Positions 18,221-26,644 are shown, counted from the first letter of the stretch. The stretch: 64,000 bases of DNA from Gemmatimonadota bacterium (GCA_026387935.1 JAPLKU010000021.1:1-64000); one strand, 5' to 3'. Numbers and translations are program-made. The notes: generated by a model from the sequence alone, not told the origin.

Positions 18221-18394
18221 GCGGAACCGCGCTGAAACCGCGGAGATCCGCTGACACCTGCAGCGAAGATTCAGGGAGACTGCAAAAGACTTGGGGGCAC
18301 TACAACTTCAGCGCGCGCTGTCGTTGCAGTTCCCCCAATCAGTTCTAGTCTCCGCGTTTTCTCAGCCCTGGTCTCCGCGGTTCTCCGTGGTTCC
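18221..18394. repeat. Palindromic interspersed repeat, copy B
   Basis: This is an inverted copy of the 14160-14324 element. Shared blocks on the opposite strand include ggctgagaaa, a gggggaact...acgac arm, and cccccaagtcttttg. Its own inner arms are gggggcactacaac (18293) and gtcgttgcagttccccc (18320-18336). It fills the convergent gap between the BNR gene and the aminotransferase gene, so it may also act as a bidirectional terminator. Confidence 0.8.
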
Positions 18395-18403
18395 TGACGG
18401 GAT

Positions 18404-19612
18404 CTACGAGCCGCTCTTCCCGCCAGCCGTGCCGCCCGCCGGGAAGATCTCGCGGAACGCACTCGCGAACCGCGCCATCTCTTCGTTCGTACCAACGGAA
18501 ACGCGCAGGTGCTCGAGCATCGGCGGGAACGGCCGCCCCACAATCACGCCCTTCTTCCGGAACTCCGCGATCACCGGCTGCACCGGGCGCTTGATGTGCA
18601 CCATGAAGAAGTTGCCCTCGCTCGGAATGCTCTCGTAGCCGAGTGACTTCAGCTCTTTCACCGCCTGCTTGCGCGAGGCAATCACCTTCTGCTTCACATC
18701 TGCCTGGCTCGCCGTGTCCTTGAGCGCGGCTACCCCGCCCCACTTCACGACCGCATTCACCGTGCCCGTCTGGTGCGCGCGCATCTTGCGAATGATTTCC
18801 GGCGTGCTGATCACGTAGCCCAGCCGCATGCCCGCCAGCGCCGCGATCTTGGAGAAGGTGCGCGCGATGATCACCGGCTTGCCTTCGAGCACCATCGGCA
18901 CCGACGTCTCGTAGTCCGAGTTGTCCACAAAGTGGTGGTACGCCTCGTCAATCAGCACCGGCATGTCTTCCGGCAGCTCATTGAGGAGGTGCTTCATCTC
19001 TTTCTTCGGGATGATCTGTCCCGTGGGATTGTTCGGATTGCACACATAGACGAAGCCCACGTCGCGGTAGTGCGTCTTGGTCGCCTTGATGAGCGCCGGA
19101 ATGTCCTGCCGATAATCGGCGAGGAGCGGCACACGAATCGCCTCGGTCTTGATCGTGGTGGCCTGCTGGTAGACCGAGCCATACGACGGATCCGAGCCGA
19201 CGACTTTCTTCGTCGCGTCGAGGAAGGTGAGCCCCACCACGTCGAGCAACTCACCGGAGCCCGCGCCCAAGAGCACGTTCTCGGTTTTCACTCCATGATG
19301 GTCGGCGATTTCCTGCGTGATGTTGCCGTCAGGATAGCCGTAGCGATTGGCGTACTTGAACGCCTTGGTCATCGCCTGAATCACGGACTCCGGCGGGCCG
19401 TAACAGTTCTCGTTGTTGCCCAGCTTCGCGAACGCGTCATACTCGGCGTCGCTTCCGCGCTGCTGGCCGCCTTGGGCCTGCGCAATTGCCGGCGCGTTCG
19501 GCGTGCCCTGCGCCCAGAGCGCGAGTTCGCTTGGCGTGAGCGTGAGAACACCTGCGGTGGCAGCAGCGCCACCAATGAAGCGGCGGCGCGAAACAGGCTG
19601 CGGAAAGTCCAT
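18404..19612 (-). CDS. Tat-exported class I/II aminotransferase (histidinol-phosphate aminotransferase-like)
   Basis: This 402-residue fold-type I PLP enzyme has the HisC-like core: LGNNENCYGPPESV, YGYPDGN, LLGAGSGELLDVVG, CNPNNPTGQIIPK, DEAYHHFVD and the PLP lysine in ARTFSKIAALAGMRLGY. The unusual feature is the N-terminal twin-arginine signal VSRRRFIGGAAATAGVLTL, which would export a folded holoenzyme to the periplasm. Ordinary HisC is cytosolic, so this is probably not histidine biosynthesis; a periplasmic amino-acid transaminase is inferred. The start has a Shine-Dalgarno sequence (aggggg about 8 nt upstream). Its 3' end meets repeat copy B. Confidence 0.88.
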   Translation of the reverse strand: MDFPQPVSRRRFIGGAAATAGVLTLTPSELALWAQGTPNAPAIAQAQGGQQRGSDAEYDAFAKLGNNENCYGPPESVIQAMTKAFKYANRYGYPDGNITQEIADHHGVKTENVLLGAGSGELLDVVGLTFLDATKKVVGSDPSYGSVYQQATTIKTEAIRVPLLADYRQDIPALIKATKTHYRDVGFVYVCNPNNPTGQIIPKKEMKHLLNELPEDMPVLIDEAYHHFVDNSDYETSVPMVLEGKPVIIARTFSKIAALAGMRLGYVISTPEIIRKMRAHQTGTVNAVVKWGGVAALKDTASQADVKQKVIASRKQAVKELKSLGYESIPSEGNFFMVHIKRPVQPVIAEFRKKGVIVGRPFPPMLEHLRVSVGTNEEMARFASAFREIFPAGGTAGGKSGS

Positions 19613-19696
19613 TGGAGCCCCCTAAAGGAGGTACGGAACGGTAACGCTATCCGCCAATCCTACGGTATTTCGGCCGCAAGGGCCAGCGCGAAGGCC

Positions 19697-19912
19697 CTAC
19701 CTCAGCTGCGGAACACTCCGCAGGTACGGCTTCGGCGACTTCCAGCCTTCCGGATACGTCACCTTGGTCATTTCGTAGGTCACCGAGCCGGTGATGATCA
19801 CGTCTGCGCCATTCTTCCAGTTCACGGGCGTGGAAACCGCGTGCTTCGCCGTGCGCTGGAGTGAGTCAATCACGAGCAACACTTCGTCGAAGTTGCGGTG
19901 TGTAGGACGCAA
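19697..19912 (-). pseudogene. 3' fragment of a peroxiredoxin gene
   Basis: This minus-strand frame encodes RPTHRNFDEVLLVIDSLQ, TAKHAVSTPVNWKNGADV and YPEGWKSPKPYLRSVPQ, followed by a stop. That is the C-terminal quarter of an AhpC/Tsa-type peroxiredoxin (the PVNWKxG and FPEGWK-PYLR ending). The thioredoxin-fold part with the peroxidatic Cys is absent, and no start other than an accidental TTG exists. Homology stops at the 19909-19941 terminator hairpin, so the 5' three quarters were lost or replaced there. It is almost surely non-functional. Confidence 0.75.
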
Positions 19913-19941
19913 AACGGGGCCGGCACTGAGTGCCGACCCCG
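19909..19941 (-). terminator. Rho-independent terminator, copy 1
   Basis: On the minus strand the stem GGGGTCGGCACT / AGTGCCGGCCCC is followed by GTTTTGC. It sits 50 nt after the stop of the DUF1028 gene. The same 33 bp recur exactly at 21124-21156. Confidence 0.85.
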
Positions 19942-19991
19942 CTGAAACACCACGCTGCGAACGTATTGAATCATACGCGCCGTTCCGCCTA

Positions 19992-20882
19992 TCAAGATGC
20001 CGGCTTGTAGAGCGTCGGCCCAGGCGCCGCGGTGCGCTTGCTGCCGTCCTTCTTCCACTTTTCGTAGCGCATCCGGAGCGTCTTCACCGGATTGGCGCTC
20101 TCGCCCTTCACGATGTCGTTGTCGCTCGCGCTGATGTAGGCGAAGTACTTGCCGTCGTTGTGCGTGACGCCGCTCTGGTCGTCCTTGTTCGCGATGGCGA
20201 TGTACGACACATGCGCCGTCTTGTTGTCGCAGGGAACGAAGTCGAGGGGATTGTTGCCGCAGTTGCAGCGCTTGTCGCCACCATTCTCGTCGGCGGCTTC
20301 CATCGCGGCCAGCACCCGGTCGGCCATGGTGGGGTTTGCACCGCTGGCGCGCGTGAAGGCGAGCGCCGCTTTCTGCACCACATCGTAACCGAGCAGCGTG
20401 TTGCCCTGCACCTGATAGTAGATGTCACCCACCTGGCCGCCAAAGTAAAGCGACTCGTTCGAGTTTCCGGAGCCGTTGAAGCCCACCATGTTGTTCTGCG
20501 CCGTGATCGTCGTCCCGTTGGGAATCGCGAGAATGGCGAACTGGCGGCGCTCGATGTTGGGATCCTTCTTGAGCATTTCGAGAATGTCGCGTGGCGAGGT
20601 GCCCTTTTTCAGCTCGGTGTACACGAGCATCTGATTGGCGCGCGTGTTATCCGCGCCAGCCTGGCAGGCTGCGACGCCGATGCCGGGCACTATCACTGCC
20701 TGCACGTCCATCAGGTCGCGTGCCGGGTTGGGCTGGCGCTGCGGGAATGCCGACTGCCTCACGCAGGTGGCCGAGGCGATGATCACCTGCCCTGTCCGGA
20801 TATCGATGGCGATGACGGACCAGGTGGCCGCGGCGACGCGCGGCGCGAGGAGGATCAGGGCAGCGAGGAGGAGTTTGCGCAT
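19992..20882 (-). CDS. Exported DUF1028 family protein
   Basis: This protein of about 296 residues starts at ATG 20882, which begins a clean signal peptide (MRKLLLAALILLAPRVAAA). The mature part has the DUF1028 pattern: TWSVIAIDIRTGQVIIASATCV, a Gly-rich VIVPGIGVAACQAG, RRQFAILAIPNGTTI and GQVGDIYYQVQGNTLLG. The family is often linked to Ntn-hydrolase-like folds with a Thr near the mature N-terminus; here Thr in ATWSV is a candidate. A Cys-rich loop (KRCNCGNNPLDFVPC) may bind metal or form disulphides. Function is unknown. It lies between two identical terminators and beside gene debris. A second DUF1028 protein is at 58466-59530. Confidence 0.85.
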   Translation of the reverse strand: MRKLLLAALILLAPRVAAATWSVIAIDIRTGQVIIASATCVRQSAFPQRQPNPARDLMDVQAVIVPGIGVAACQAGADNTRANQMLVYTELKKGTSPRDILEMLKKDPNIERRQFAILAIPNGTTITAQNNMVGFNGSGNSNESLYFGGQVGDIYYQVQGNTLLGYDVVQKAALAFTRASGANPTMADRVLAAMEAADENGGDKRCNCGNNPLDFVPCDNKTAHVSYIAIANKDDQSGVTHNDGKYFAYISASDNDIVKGESANPVKTLRMRYEKWKKDGSKRTAAPGPTLYKPAS

Positions 20883-20969
20883 TGGTGTCGTGGTGGGGAG
20901 ACAGAGATATCGCCCCTGAGGCGGTCGGCGTCCAGCGGCGGCGCAAAGCCTACAGCTGTGTCGCCCCGT

Positions 20970-21084
20970 CGAGTCGCGCACGACGATGCGTACGAGAACA
21001 TTCGTCTCAACCGCGCGCATACTTGTCGCGCAAGTGTTTCCCGACTGCTTGGTCGAATGGTCTGCGTCGGACTCGCGGAGCGCG
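20970..21084 (-). pseudogene. Possible relic of a VapC-type (PIN) toxin and its antitoxin end
   Basis: From ATG 21020 the minus strand reads MRAVETNVLVRIVVRDS and then loses family resemblance. This matches the start of PIN-domain toxins (M-x-A-x-D-T-N-V-L-V-R), except that the first catalytic Asp is Glu. A second frame ending at 21007 reads FDQAVGKHLRDKYARG then TGA, overlapping the ATG as antitoxin and toxin genes often do. Only fragments remain, so no function is expected. The rest of the 20883-21185 gap holds only the second terminator. Confidence 0.4.
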
Positions 21085-21123
21085 ACATCAATTCGCTACG
21101 ACCGCCATCATTTGTTCGCACAT

Positions 21124-21156
21124 GCAAAACGGGGCCGGCACTGAGTGCCGACCCCG
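21124..21156 (-). terminator. Rho-independent terminator, copy 2
   Basis: The 33 bp are identical to 19909-19941: a GC-rich 12-bp stem, then GTTTT on the minus strand. It is 30 nt after the stop of the molybdenum hydroxylase large-subunit gene and would end that operon. Confidence 0.85.
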
Positions 21157-21185
21157 TCCAAGACACTTGCGGGCGATACCCTACC

Positions 21186-23576
21186 TCACCCCCACTTCAA
21201 ATCCGCCTTGCTCAGCGGCAACGCCCTGACCCTCTTCCCCGTCGCCGCGTACACCGCATTCACCAGCCCGGCCACAGCCGGCGGCAGCATCGGCTCACCC
21301 AACCCCGTCGGCGGGTTGTTCGTCTTCAGGAAGTTGATCTCCACCGGACAGGCCTGACGAATGCGCATCAGCGCGAACTGATTCGCGTTCGTGCCGAAGT
21401 TCGTCTGCACCACCCGGCCCTTTTCGATAGTGATCTCCTGGCCCAGCGCCTCGGCGAGCCCGTCGAGCACACCGCCCTGCGCCTGGTTCTCCGCGTGCAG
21501 CGGATTGATCACCTGACTGCCCACGTCGCCGGCCATCCACACCTTGTCCACCTTGATGGCGCCGGCTTTGCTCACAGTTGCCTGCACGACTTCGGCGAAA
21601 TAGCCGAGGTGGCTGTAGTGGAACGCCACGCCCATGCCCGTGCCATTGGGCAACGTGGTCTTCCCCCACCCGGCCTTCTCGGCGACGAGATCGAGGACGG
21701 CGCGCATGCGGCCCGCATCAAACTGCGGCTGTCCACCCGGACCGCCCGGGCCGCCCGGGCCGCCACGACCACCACCCGGTGGTCCACCTGCACCACCAGC
21801 CGGAGCCGGCGGAGGCGCATCGGCCTGCCACTGCGAAAGGAGATCGCGACGGAACTCGACGGGATCCTTCTTCGCCGCTTCGGCGAGTTCATCGATGTAG
21901 CACTGCACGGCGAAGGCGATGCCATTGGAACCGGGTGCGCGCAGCGCACCAGTCGGCACGCCCGACGGAATGATTGACGCCTCGAGCTGGAAGTTCCTGA
22001 TGAAGCGCGCGGGGAACTCGTTGTTCCCGATAGCCGCACTGTTGCCGAACGTGTTCGCGTCCGGACCCGTGCTCATGTAGTGATCGCGCCAGGCGACGAG
22101 CTTGCCGGCCGCATCCACGCCGCCCGAGAAATAGTGCCACTGCACCGGGCGATAGAAGTCGTGCTGAATGTCTTCTTCGCGCGTCCAGAGCAGCTTCACC
22201 GGCACGCCGGGAACCGCCTTCGCGATGGCGGCCGCCTCGACCATGTAGTCGTTCGTGAGACGACGGCCAAAGCCGCCACCCGAGCGCATGATGTGCAGCG
22301 TGATGTCTTCAGTCTTGATGTTGAGCGTGTTCACCACGAGCTGGCGCCCACTCGTGGGCTGCTGCGTGGCCGACCAGAGTTCGAGCTTGCCGTCCTTAAA
22401 GAGCGCCGCGGTGTTCTGCGGCTCGAGGGGCGCGTGCGAGATGAACGGAATGAAGTACATCGCGTCCACCTTCTTCGCCGCACTCGCATATGCCGCGGCG
22501 AAATCGCCGTCCTTGCGCAGGTTCCGGTTGGGCGTGCCCTTCGACAGCGTCTCGGCGGTCGCATGGAAGCCGGCGCTCGAATCGTTCACCGTCGTGCCTT
22601 CGTCCCACTGCACGTTGAGCTTTTTCTTCGCCGACTGCACCTGCCACCAGCTGTCGCCAATGATCGCGACGCCAGACAGCAAGCCCGCAAGATTGCGCGG
22701 CATCGGCGTGCCGTTCTGCCCGAGCTGCGGCGCCGGCTCTTCGAGAATGAAGGCGTGCCGGATGCCCGGCTCCTTCTTGATATCGTCGAGGTTCGCGCTC
22801 GTCGCCTTGCCGGCGAACACGGCGCACTTCACGTATGTGGCGTAGAGCATGCCCGGCATCGTGAAGTCGATGCCGTAGAGCGGCTGGCCCGTGACGATCT
22901 TGTGCGTGTCGTAGCCCGGCACCTTGGTGCCGATGATCTTGTACTCCGACGGATCCTTGAGCTTCAGCGTCGTGAGCGCGGCAAGCGCTTGTTGATTCAA
23001 CTGAGTTGCAGGAACCAGCGTCGCCGCCTTGTCGGCCAGCGCGCCGTATTTCATCGAGCGGTTGCTCGCCTTGTGGAATACCGTGCCGCTCGCGGTGGTG
23101 AGTTCGGACTCCGGCACGCTCCACGTTGCGGCGGCAGCGGCCACGAGCAACGAGCGCCCATAGGCGCCAACCTGGCGGAGATAGTTCCAGTTCTGCGGCG
23201 TCGCGGTCGAGCCGCCGGCGCCCTGGCCGCCGTATATGGCGGGGTTGTGATCGCCCTGCACGATGCGGACGTCCTTCCAGTCCACGTCGAGCTCGTCGGC
23301 AATCACCATGGAGAGGTGCGTCTTCACGCCCTGCCCGATTTCAGGATTCTTCGACGTGATCGTGATGATGTTGTCGGGCGTGATCTTGATGAATGCGTTC
23401 GGCGTGTAGTCCGCGCGGCGGGTGTTTTTCGTGTTGCCACTCAGCTTTGCGGCCATCGCCTCGAGTTCGGGCGCGTAGACGGCGATCATCATGCCGCCGC
23501 CCGCAATCGACGACACGCGCAGGAAGCCGCGGCGGTCGAGGTTCTTCTTTGTTGAGATTCGCACTGAGGTAGCCAT
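21186..23576 (-). CDS. Molybdopterin-binding large subunit, isoquinoline 1-oxidoreductase beta type
   Basis: This 796-residue xanthine dehydrogenase-family molybdenum hydroxylase large subunit belongs to the exported IorB/aldehyde dehydrogenase-like branch. The N-terminal LDRRGFLRVSSIAGGGMMI is a twin-arginine-type signal. Motifs include ITITSKNPEIGQGVKTHL, GDHNPAIYGGQGAGGS, IMRSGGGFGRRLTNDY, PTGALRAPGSN and the C-terminal PTGLGEPMLPPAVAGLVNAV, all typical of Mo-cofactor binding. It would hydroxylate an N-heterocycle or oxidise an aldehyde in the periplasm. Residues about 587-614 are a Pro/Gly/Arg insert. It is the last gene after the 2Fe-2S subunit (12-nt gap). A xdhC-like maturation gene is not seen nearby. 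Confidence 0.9.
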   Translation of the reverse strand: MATSVRISTKKNLDRRGFLRVSSIAGGGMMIAVYAPELEAMAAKLSGNTKNTRRADYTPNAFIKITPDNIITITSKNPEIGQGVKTHLSMVIADELDVDWKDVRIVQGDHNPAIYGGQGAGGSTATPQNWNYLRQVGAYGRSLLVAAAAATWSVPESELTTASGTVFHKASNRSMKYGALADKAATLVPATQLNQQALAALTTLKLKDPSEYKIIGTKVPGYDTHKIVTGQPLYGIDFTMPGMLYATYVKCAVFAGKATSANLDDIKKEPGIRHAFILEEPAPQLGQNGTPMPRNLAGLLSGVAIIGDSWWQVQSAKKKLNVQWDEGTTVNDSSAGFHATAETLSKGTPNRNLRKDGDFAAAYASAAKKVDAMYFIPFISHAPLEPQNTAALFKDGKLELWSATQQPTSGRQLVVNTLNIKTEDITLHIMRSGGGFGRRLTNDYMVEAAAIAKAVPGVPVKLLWTREEDIQHDFYRPVQWHYFSGGVDAAGKLVAWRDHYMSTGPDANTFGNSAAIGNNEFPARFIRNFQLEASIIPSGVPTGALRAPGSNGIAFAVQCYIDELAEAAKKDPVEFRRDLLSQWQADAPPPAPAGGAGGPPGGGRGGPGGPGGPGGQPQFDAGRMRAVLDLVAEKAGWGKTTLPNGTGMGVAFHYSHLGYFAEVVQATVSKAGAIKVDKVWMAGDVGSQVINPLHAENQAQGGVLDGLAEALGQEITIEKGRVVQTNFGTNANQFALMRIRQACPVEINFLKTNNPPTGLGEPMLPPAVAGLVNAVYAATGKRVRALPLSKADLKWG

Positions 23577-23588
23577 GGTTGGATTTCC

Positions 23589-24146
23589 TTAGCGTGCGGT
23601 TTCGAAGAGACTACGCGGACGGCCATCGGCCGGCGCGTCTTCCGGCCTGCCCTCGGGCTTCCCGCCGCTCGCCGGCTGCGCACCCGCACCACGCTTGATC
23701 TCCGCCGCGCGCTTGATGCCGGCGCGAATGCGGATGTACGTGGCGCAGCGGCAGATGTTGCCGTTCATCGCCGCGTCAATGTCCGCGTCGCTCGGATTCG
23801 GATTCTTGTCGAGCAGCGACGCCGCCGACATGATCTGGCCGGCCTGGCAGTAGCCGCACTGGGGAACGTCGAGTTCCTCCCACGCCTTCTGGAGCGCGTG
23901 TGTGCCGTCGGCAGAGAGCCCTTCGATGGTCTTGATATCGGCGCCCTCGAGCGTCGAAATCTTGAGCTGGCAGGAGCGCACCGCCACACCGGCGCGCTGC
24001 ACAGTGCAGGCGCCGCACTGGCCCACGCCGCAGCCGAACTTCGTGCCTTTGTAGTTGAGTGTGTCGCGAAGGACCCAGAGCAGCGGCGTATCAGCGGCGA
24101 CATCCACCGTCGTCGACTTTCCGTTGAGCTTGAACGTGACTGGCAT
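23589..24146 (-). CDS. (2Fe-2S)-binding small subunit, isoquinoline 1-oxidoreductase alpha type
   Basis: This 185-residue electron-transfer subunit partners the large subunit. It has the plant-ferredoxin-type cluster ([16 protein letters not shown] with a later RSCQL Cys) and the second helical cluster ([14 protein letters not shown] and [16 protein letters not shown]). Length is longer than the usual 150-160 residues because of a C-terminal Gly/Pro/Arg-rich tail of about 35 residues. It has no own signal peptide; by analogy it is exported by hitch-hiking on the Tat signal of the large subunit. It lies 18 nt after the NHL gene and 12 nt before the large-subunit gene. Confidence 0.92.
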   Translation of the reverse strand: MPVTFKLNGKSTTVDVAADTPLLWVLRDTLNYKGTKFGCGVGQCGACTVQRAGVAVRSCQLKISTLEGADIKTIEGLSADGTHALQKAWEELDVPQCGYCQAGQIMSAASLLDKNPNPSDADIDAAMNGNICRCATYIRIRAGIKRAAEIKRGAGAQPASGGKPEGRPEDAPADGRPRSLFETAR

Positions 24147-24164
24147 ATTGGCTCCGATTACGGT

Positions 24165-25379
24165 TTACGGTTTCTTTTCGTGACGCTTCAGGGCCTTCTG
24201 TCCCACTTCGGCGCCGTAAATCACGCCGTTCTTGTCCACTGCCACACCTTCTGCCGAACTGGTGCTCGGCTGACAACTACCGGCAACTCCGGTCATTGAC
24301 GCCGGCGCTTCAGCCGGCAGACGGCCGGGGCACGCCAGCGATTGATCGGGAATGAAGGCCGTCACCTTGCCGTCGGAGATCTTCCCGACGCGCATGCCGC
24401 GAATCCATGCCCAGTGCGGCGGATTCACCGTGCCCGATTCAGAATCTGCGACGTAGATGTTGTCCTTCGAATCAATAAAGACTCCGCTTGGGCGACCGAA
24501 CTGGTACCAGGTGTCGAGCAGTTTGCCGCTCTGGTCGAAGAGCTTGATGCGGTTGTAACCGCGATCGCCAACGAAGAGCCGGCCCTTGGAATCGAACGCC
24601 AGCGTGTGCGGCTGGTTGAACGCGTACGGCTCGTCCTTCTTCGTGGAGTCGTACACGGTGCCCCAGGTGGCGAGCCACTTGCCGGTCTTGTCGAACTTGA
24701 TGACGCGAGCGGGCGACTGGCCCTGCACCGAGCTGTGCCCTTCGGCGACGTAGAGGTCACCGTTCGGCGCGATAGCGATGGCGTTCGGCGTCGTGAAATA
24801 CTCCGCATCGCGCCCACCGCCCGCCTTCCCGAGCGTCATGAGGAGTTTGCCGTCCTTGTCGAACTTGTAGATCTGGTGGCCCGTCGTTGCCGGCGGCGGC
24901 ACCGTGCGCAGCGGAACCGATGCGGAATCTCCGCCACGTCCACCGCCTGCACCAGCACCAGCACCTGCACCACCTCTTCCACCGCGACCGCCACCACCGC
25001 CGCCACCCGTGCACGAGCAGTCGACGACCCAGACGTTGCCGTCCTTGTCGAGCGTGATGCCGTGGGGCGAGGCAATGAGCCCCGCGCCGAAGCTCTTCAC
25101 GAGATTGCCGTCCTTGTCGAACTTGAGAACGGGGTCGAGCGTAGAGCCGACGCAGCTGTTCGTGCCGCAGCGTTCGCCGACCCAGATACTGACGCCATCC
25201 TTGTCGATATCCACGGCGCTAGTGGAGCCCCAGGTGCGACCGGCGGGCATCTTCGCGAAGCCGTCGACGGTCTTGTAGAAATTGGGGGCGTCGTTGGTCG
25301 GCGGCATCGTGGCCGACGACTGCGCGGCTGCCGCGGAGGCGGTAACCGCAAATGCGAAAGCGATGGGGATTAGGCGCAT
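24165..25379 (-). CDS. Exported NHL-repeat beta-propeller protein, Mo-enzyme linked
   Basis: This 404-residue secreted propeller has a signal peptide (to about ASAAAAQ) and NHL blades such as HGITLDKDGNVWVVDCSC, NAIAIAPNGDLYVAEGH, HTLAFDSKGRLFVGDRGYNRIKLFDQSG and SGVFIDSKDNIYVADSES. Residues about 123-148 are a Gly/Arg/Ala insert. Several Cys residues (GERCGTNSCVG and VDCSCTGG) suggest disulphides. It is the first of three closely spaced genes ending in the molybdenum hydroxylase subunits, so it may bind the same substrate or tether that enzyme. It is distantly related to the 7313-9891 pair. Confidence 0.85.
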   Translation of the reverse strand: MRLIPIAFAFAVTASAAAAQSSATMPPTNDAPNFYKTVDGFAKMPAGRTWGSTSAVDIDKDGVSIWVGERCGTNSCVGSTLDPVLKFDKDGNLVKSFGAGLIASPHGITLDKDGNVWVVDCSCTGGGGGGGRGGRGGAGAGAGAGGGRGGDSASVPLRTVPPPATTGHQIYKFDKDGKLLMTLGKAGGGRDAEYFTTPNAIAIAPNGDLYVAEGHSSVQGQSPARVIKFDKTGKWLATWGTVYDSTKKDEPYAFNQPHTLAFDSKGRLFVGDRGYNRIKLFDQSGKLLDTWYQFGRPSGVFIDSKDNIYVADSESGTVNPPHWAWIRGMRVGKISDGKVTAFIPDQSLACPGRLPAEAPASMTGVAGSCQPSTSSAEGVAVDKNGVIYGAEVGQKALKRHEKKP

Positions 25380-25441
25380 CTATAGAGAATAGCGCCAAAC
25401 AGCCCCGGGCAACAACCTGCCGGGCGGTTTTGAAGCCGCCC

Positions 25442-26644
25442 CTACTTTCCCACGACCGCCTTCGCGAGCCGTTCGCGCACCTTGCCAAGGGGAAGGCCCG
25501 GCTGGCGTGGCAGGATGTTCCACGCGTTGAACACGACGACCAGGTCGAGATCTGGAAACGCCATTGGGAACTGGCCGCCGAAGCCTGACCCGCTCCAGAC
25601 GTACTTGGTGGAGTCTACCGGGCTGCGATAGAGCCACCACTTAAGGCCGTATTGAGCGGCGTTTGGCGACGTGCCCGTCGCGATCGCAGGAGTCACGGAC
25701 TGCTTTACCCAGTCGGCGGAGACGACCCGGGTCCCGTTCCACATTCCGTCTTGCGTGAAGAGGTACCAGATGCGCGCGAGATCGCCGGCTGCGAGGTAGA
25801 GGCCGCCCTCCGTGTCCGCCGTGCCCGACGGCGTACGCTTCCAGAACCACCGAGTGATGCCGATGGGGGCAAAGAGGTGCCGCGCCGCGTATTCCTCGAT
25901 GTCGGTGCCTGTGGCCTGCCGAAATACGTGCGCGAGCAATGAACTCTCGCCGCTGCTGTAGTTGAACTTGGTGCCCGGCTCGCGCATCATCGGGCGATTG
26001 ATCGTGAACGCGATCCAGTCCGGGCTCGATTCGAGCCCAGACGCCGTGTTGTTGGGATCGATGTACGGGAGACTCTCGTTCCAGTCGATGCCGCCGGTCA
26101 TGGTCATCAGGTGGCGCACGGTCATGCGACGCTTGCGATCATCGATGTTCGCGACCTTCGTGGTGTCGAAGAACCGGAGCACCGGCGTGTCGATGCCTGG
26201 AAAGTCGCCGCGGGTCACGGCCGCGCCGATGACGGCTGATGCGACCGTCTTTGTCACCGATTGCAGCGTGTGCAGATCGCCGCGCTGGTAGTACGGGTGC
26301 CACCAGGTATTGAAATAGTTGAACGGCCCGGTGACGTCGTGCGCGTTGAGCGCGTTCTTGACCTTGGCCGAGTCGCCGTAGGCCTTCATATAGTCGTTTA
26401 CGTATGCCTTGTCGAAGGCCACCTTGCCGTGCCGAATCACGAGCATGCGGTCGATAAAGCCGTACTTGCCCGCCGCAATCTCGGCGTCGAGCGAGTCGAG
26501 CACCGCCTTGTTCAGGCCGACGCTCGCGGGCGAGGCGACCGGCCATTTGCCTTTAGGTGCGGAACCCTGGGCCAGCGCGCTTGATGGCGCGCCGGCTAGG
26601 TACGCAACGGTAGCGGCAACAAGGACAAGCGGCTGCACACGCAT
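25442..26644 (-). CDS. Serine hydrolase, class C beta-lactamase/penicillin-binding family
   Basis: This 400-residue exported protein has a signal peptide ending at SSALAQG. The nucleophile SxxK is SVTK in HTLQSVTKTVASA, the second motif is YSS in FNYSSGESSLLAH, and a Gly-rich strand (WSGSGFGGQF) stands at the place of the HxG/KTG motif. Such enzymes are esterases, D-aminopeptidases or beta-lactamases; the sequence does not decide. It lies 62 nt upstream of the NHL gene on the same strand. Another member is at 62362-63615. Confidence 0.88.
   Translation of the reverse strand: MRVQPLVLVAATVAYLAGAPSSALAQGSAPKGKWPVASPASVGLNKAVLDSLDAEIAAGKYGFIDRMLVIRHGKVAFDKAYVNDYMKAYGDSAKVKNALNAHDVTGPFNYFNTWWHPYYQRGDLHTLQSVTKTVASAVIGAAVTRGDFPGIDTPVLRFFDTTKVANIDDRKRRMTVRHLMTMTGGIDWNESLPYIDPNNTASGLESSPDWIAFTINRPMMREPGTKFNYSSGESSLLAHVFRQATGTDIEEYAARHLFAPIGITRWFWKRTPSGTADTEGGLYLAAGDLARIWYLFTQDGMWNGTRVVSADWVKQSVTPAIATGTSPNAAQYGLKWWLYRSPVDSTKYVWSGSGFGGQFPMAFPDLDLVVVFNAWNILPRQPGLPLGKVRERLAKAVVGK

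Noticed and set aside
19791-21977. Long plus-strand open frame of 728 codons
   Set aside because: It runs antisense through the DUF1028 gene, two terminators, the relic zone and the molybdenum hydroxylase gene, with Arg/His-rich, low-sense composition typical of high-GC shadows.
22080-23555. Plus-strand open frame opposite the molybdenum hydroxylase
   Set aside because: Same reasoning: antisense shadow with no recognisable motif, whereas the minus strand has all Mo-cofactor motifs.
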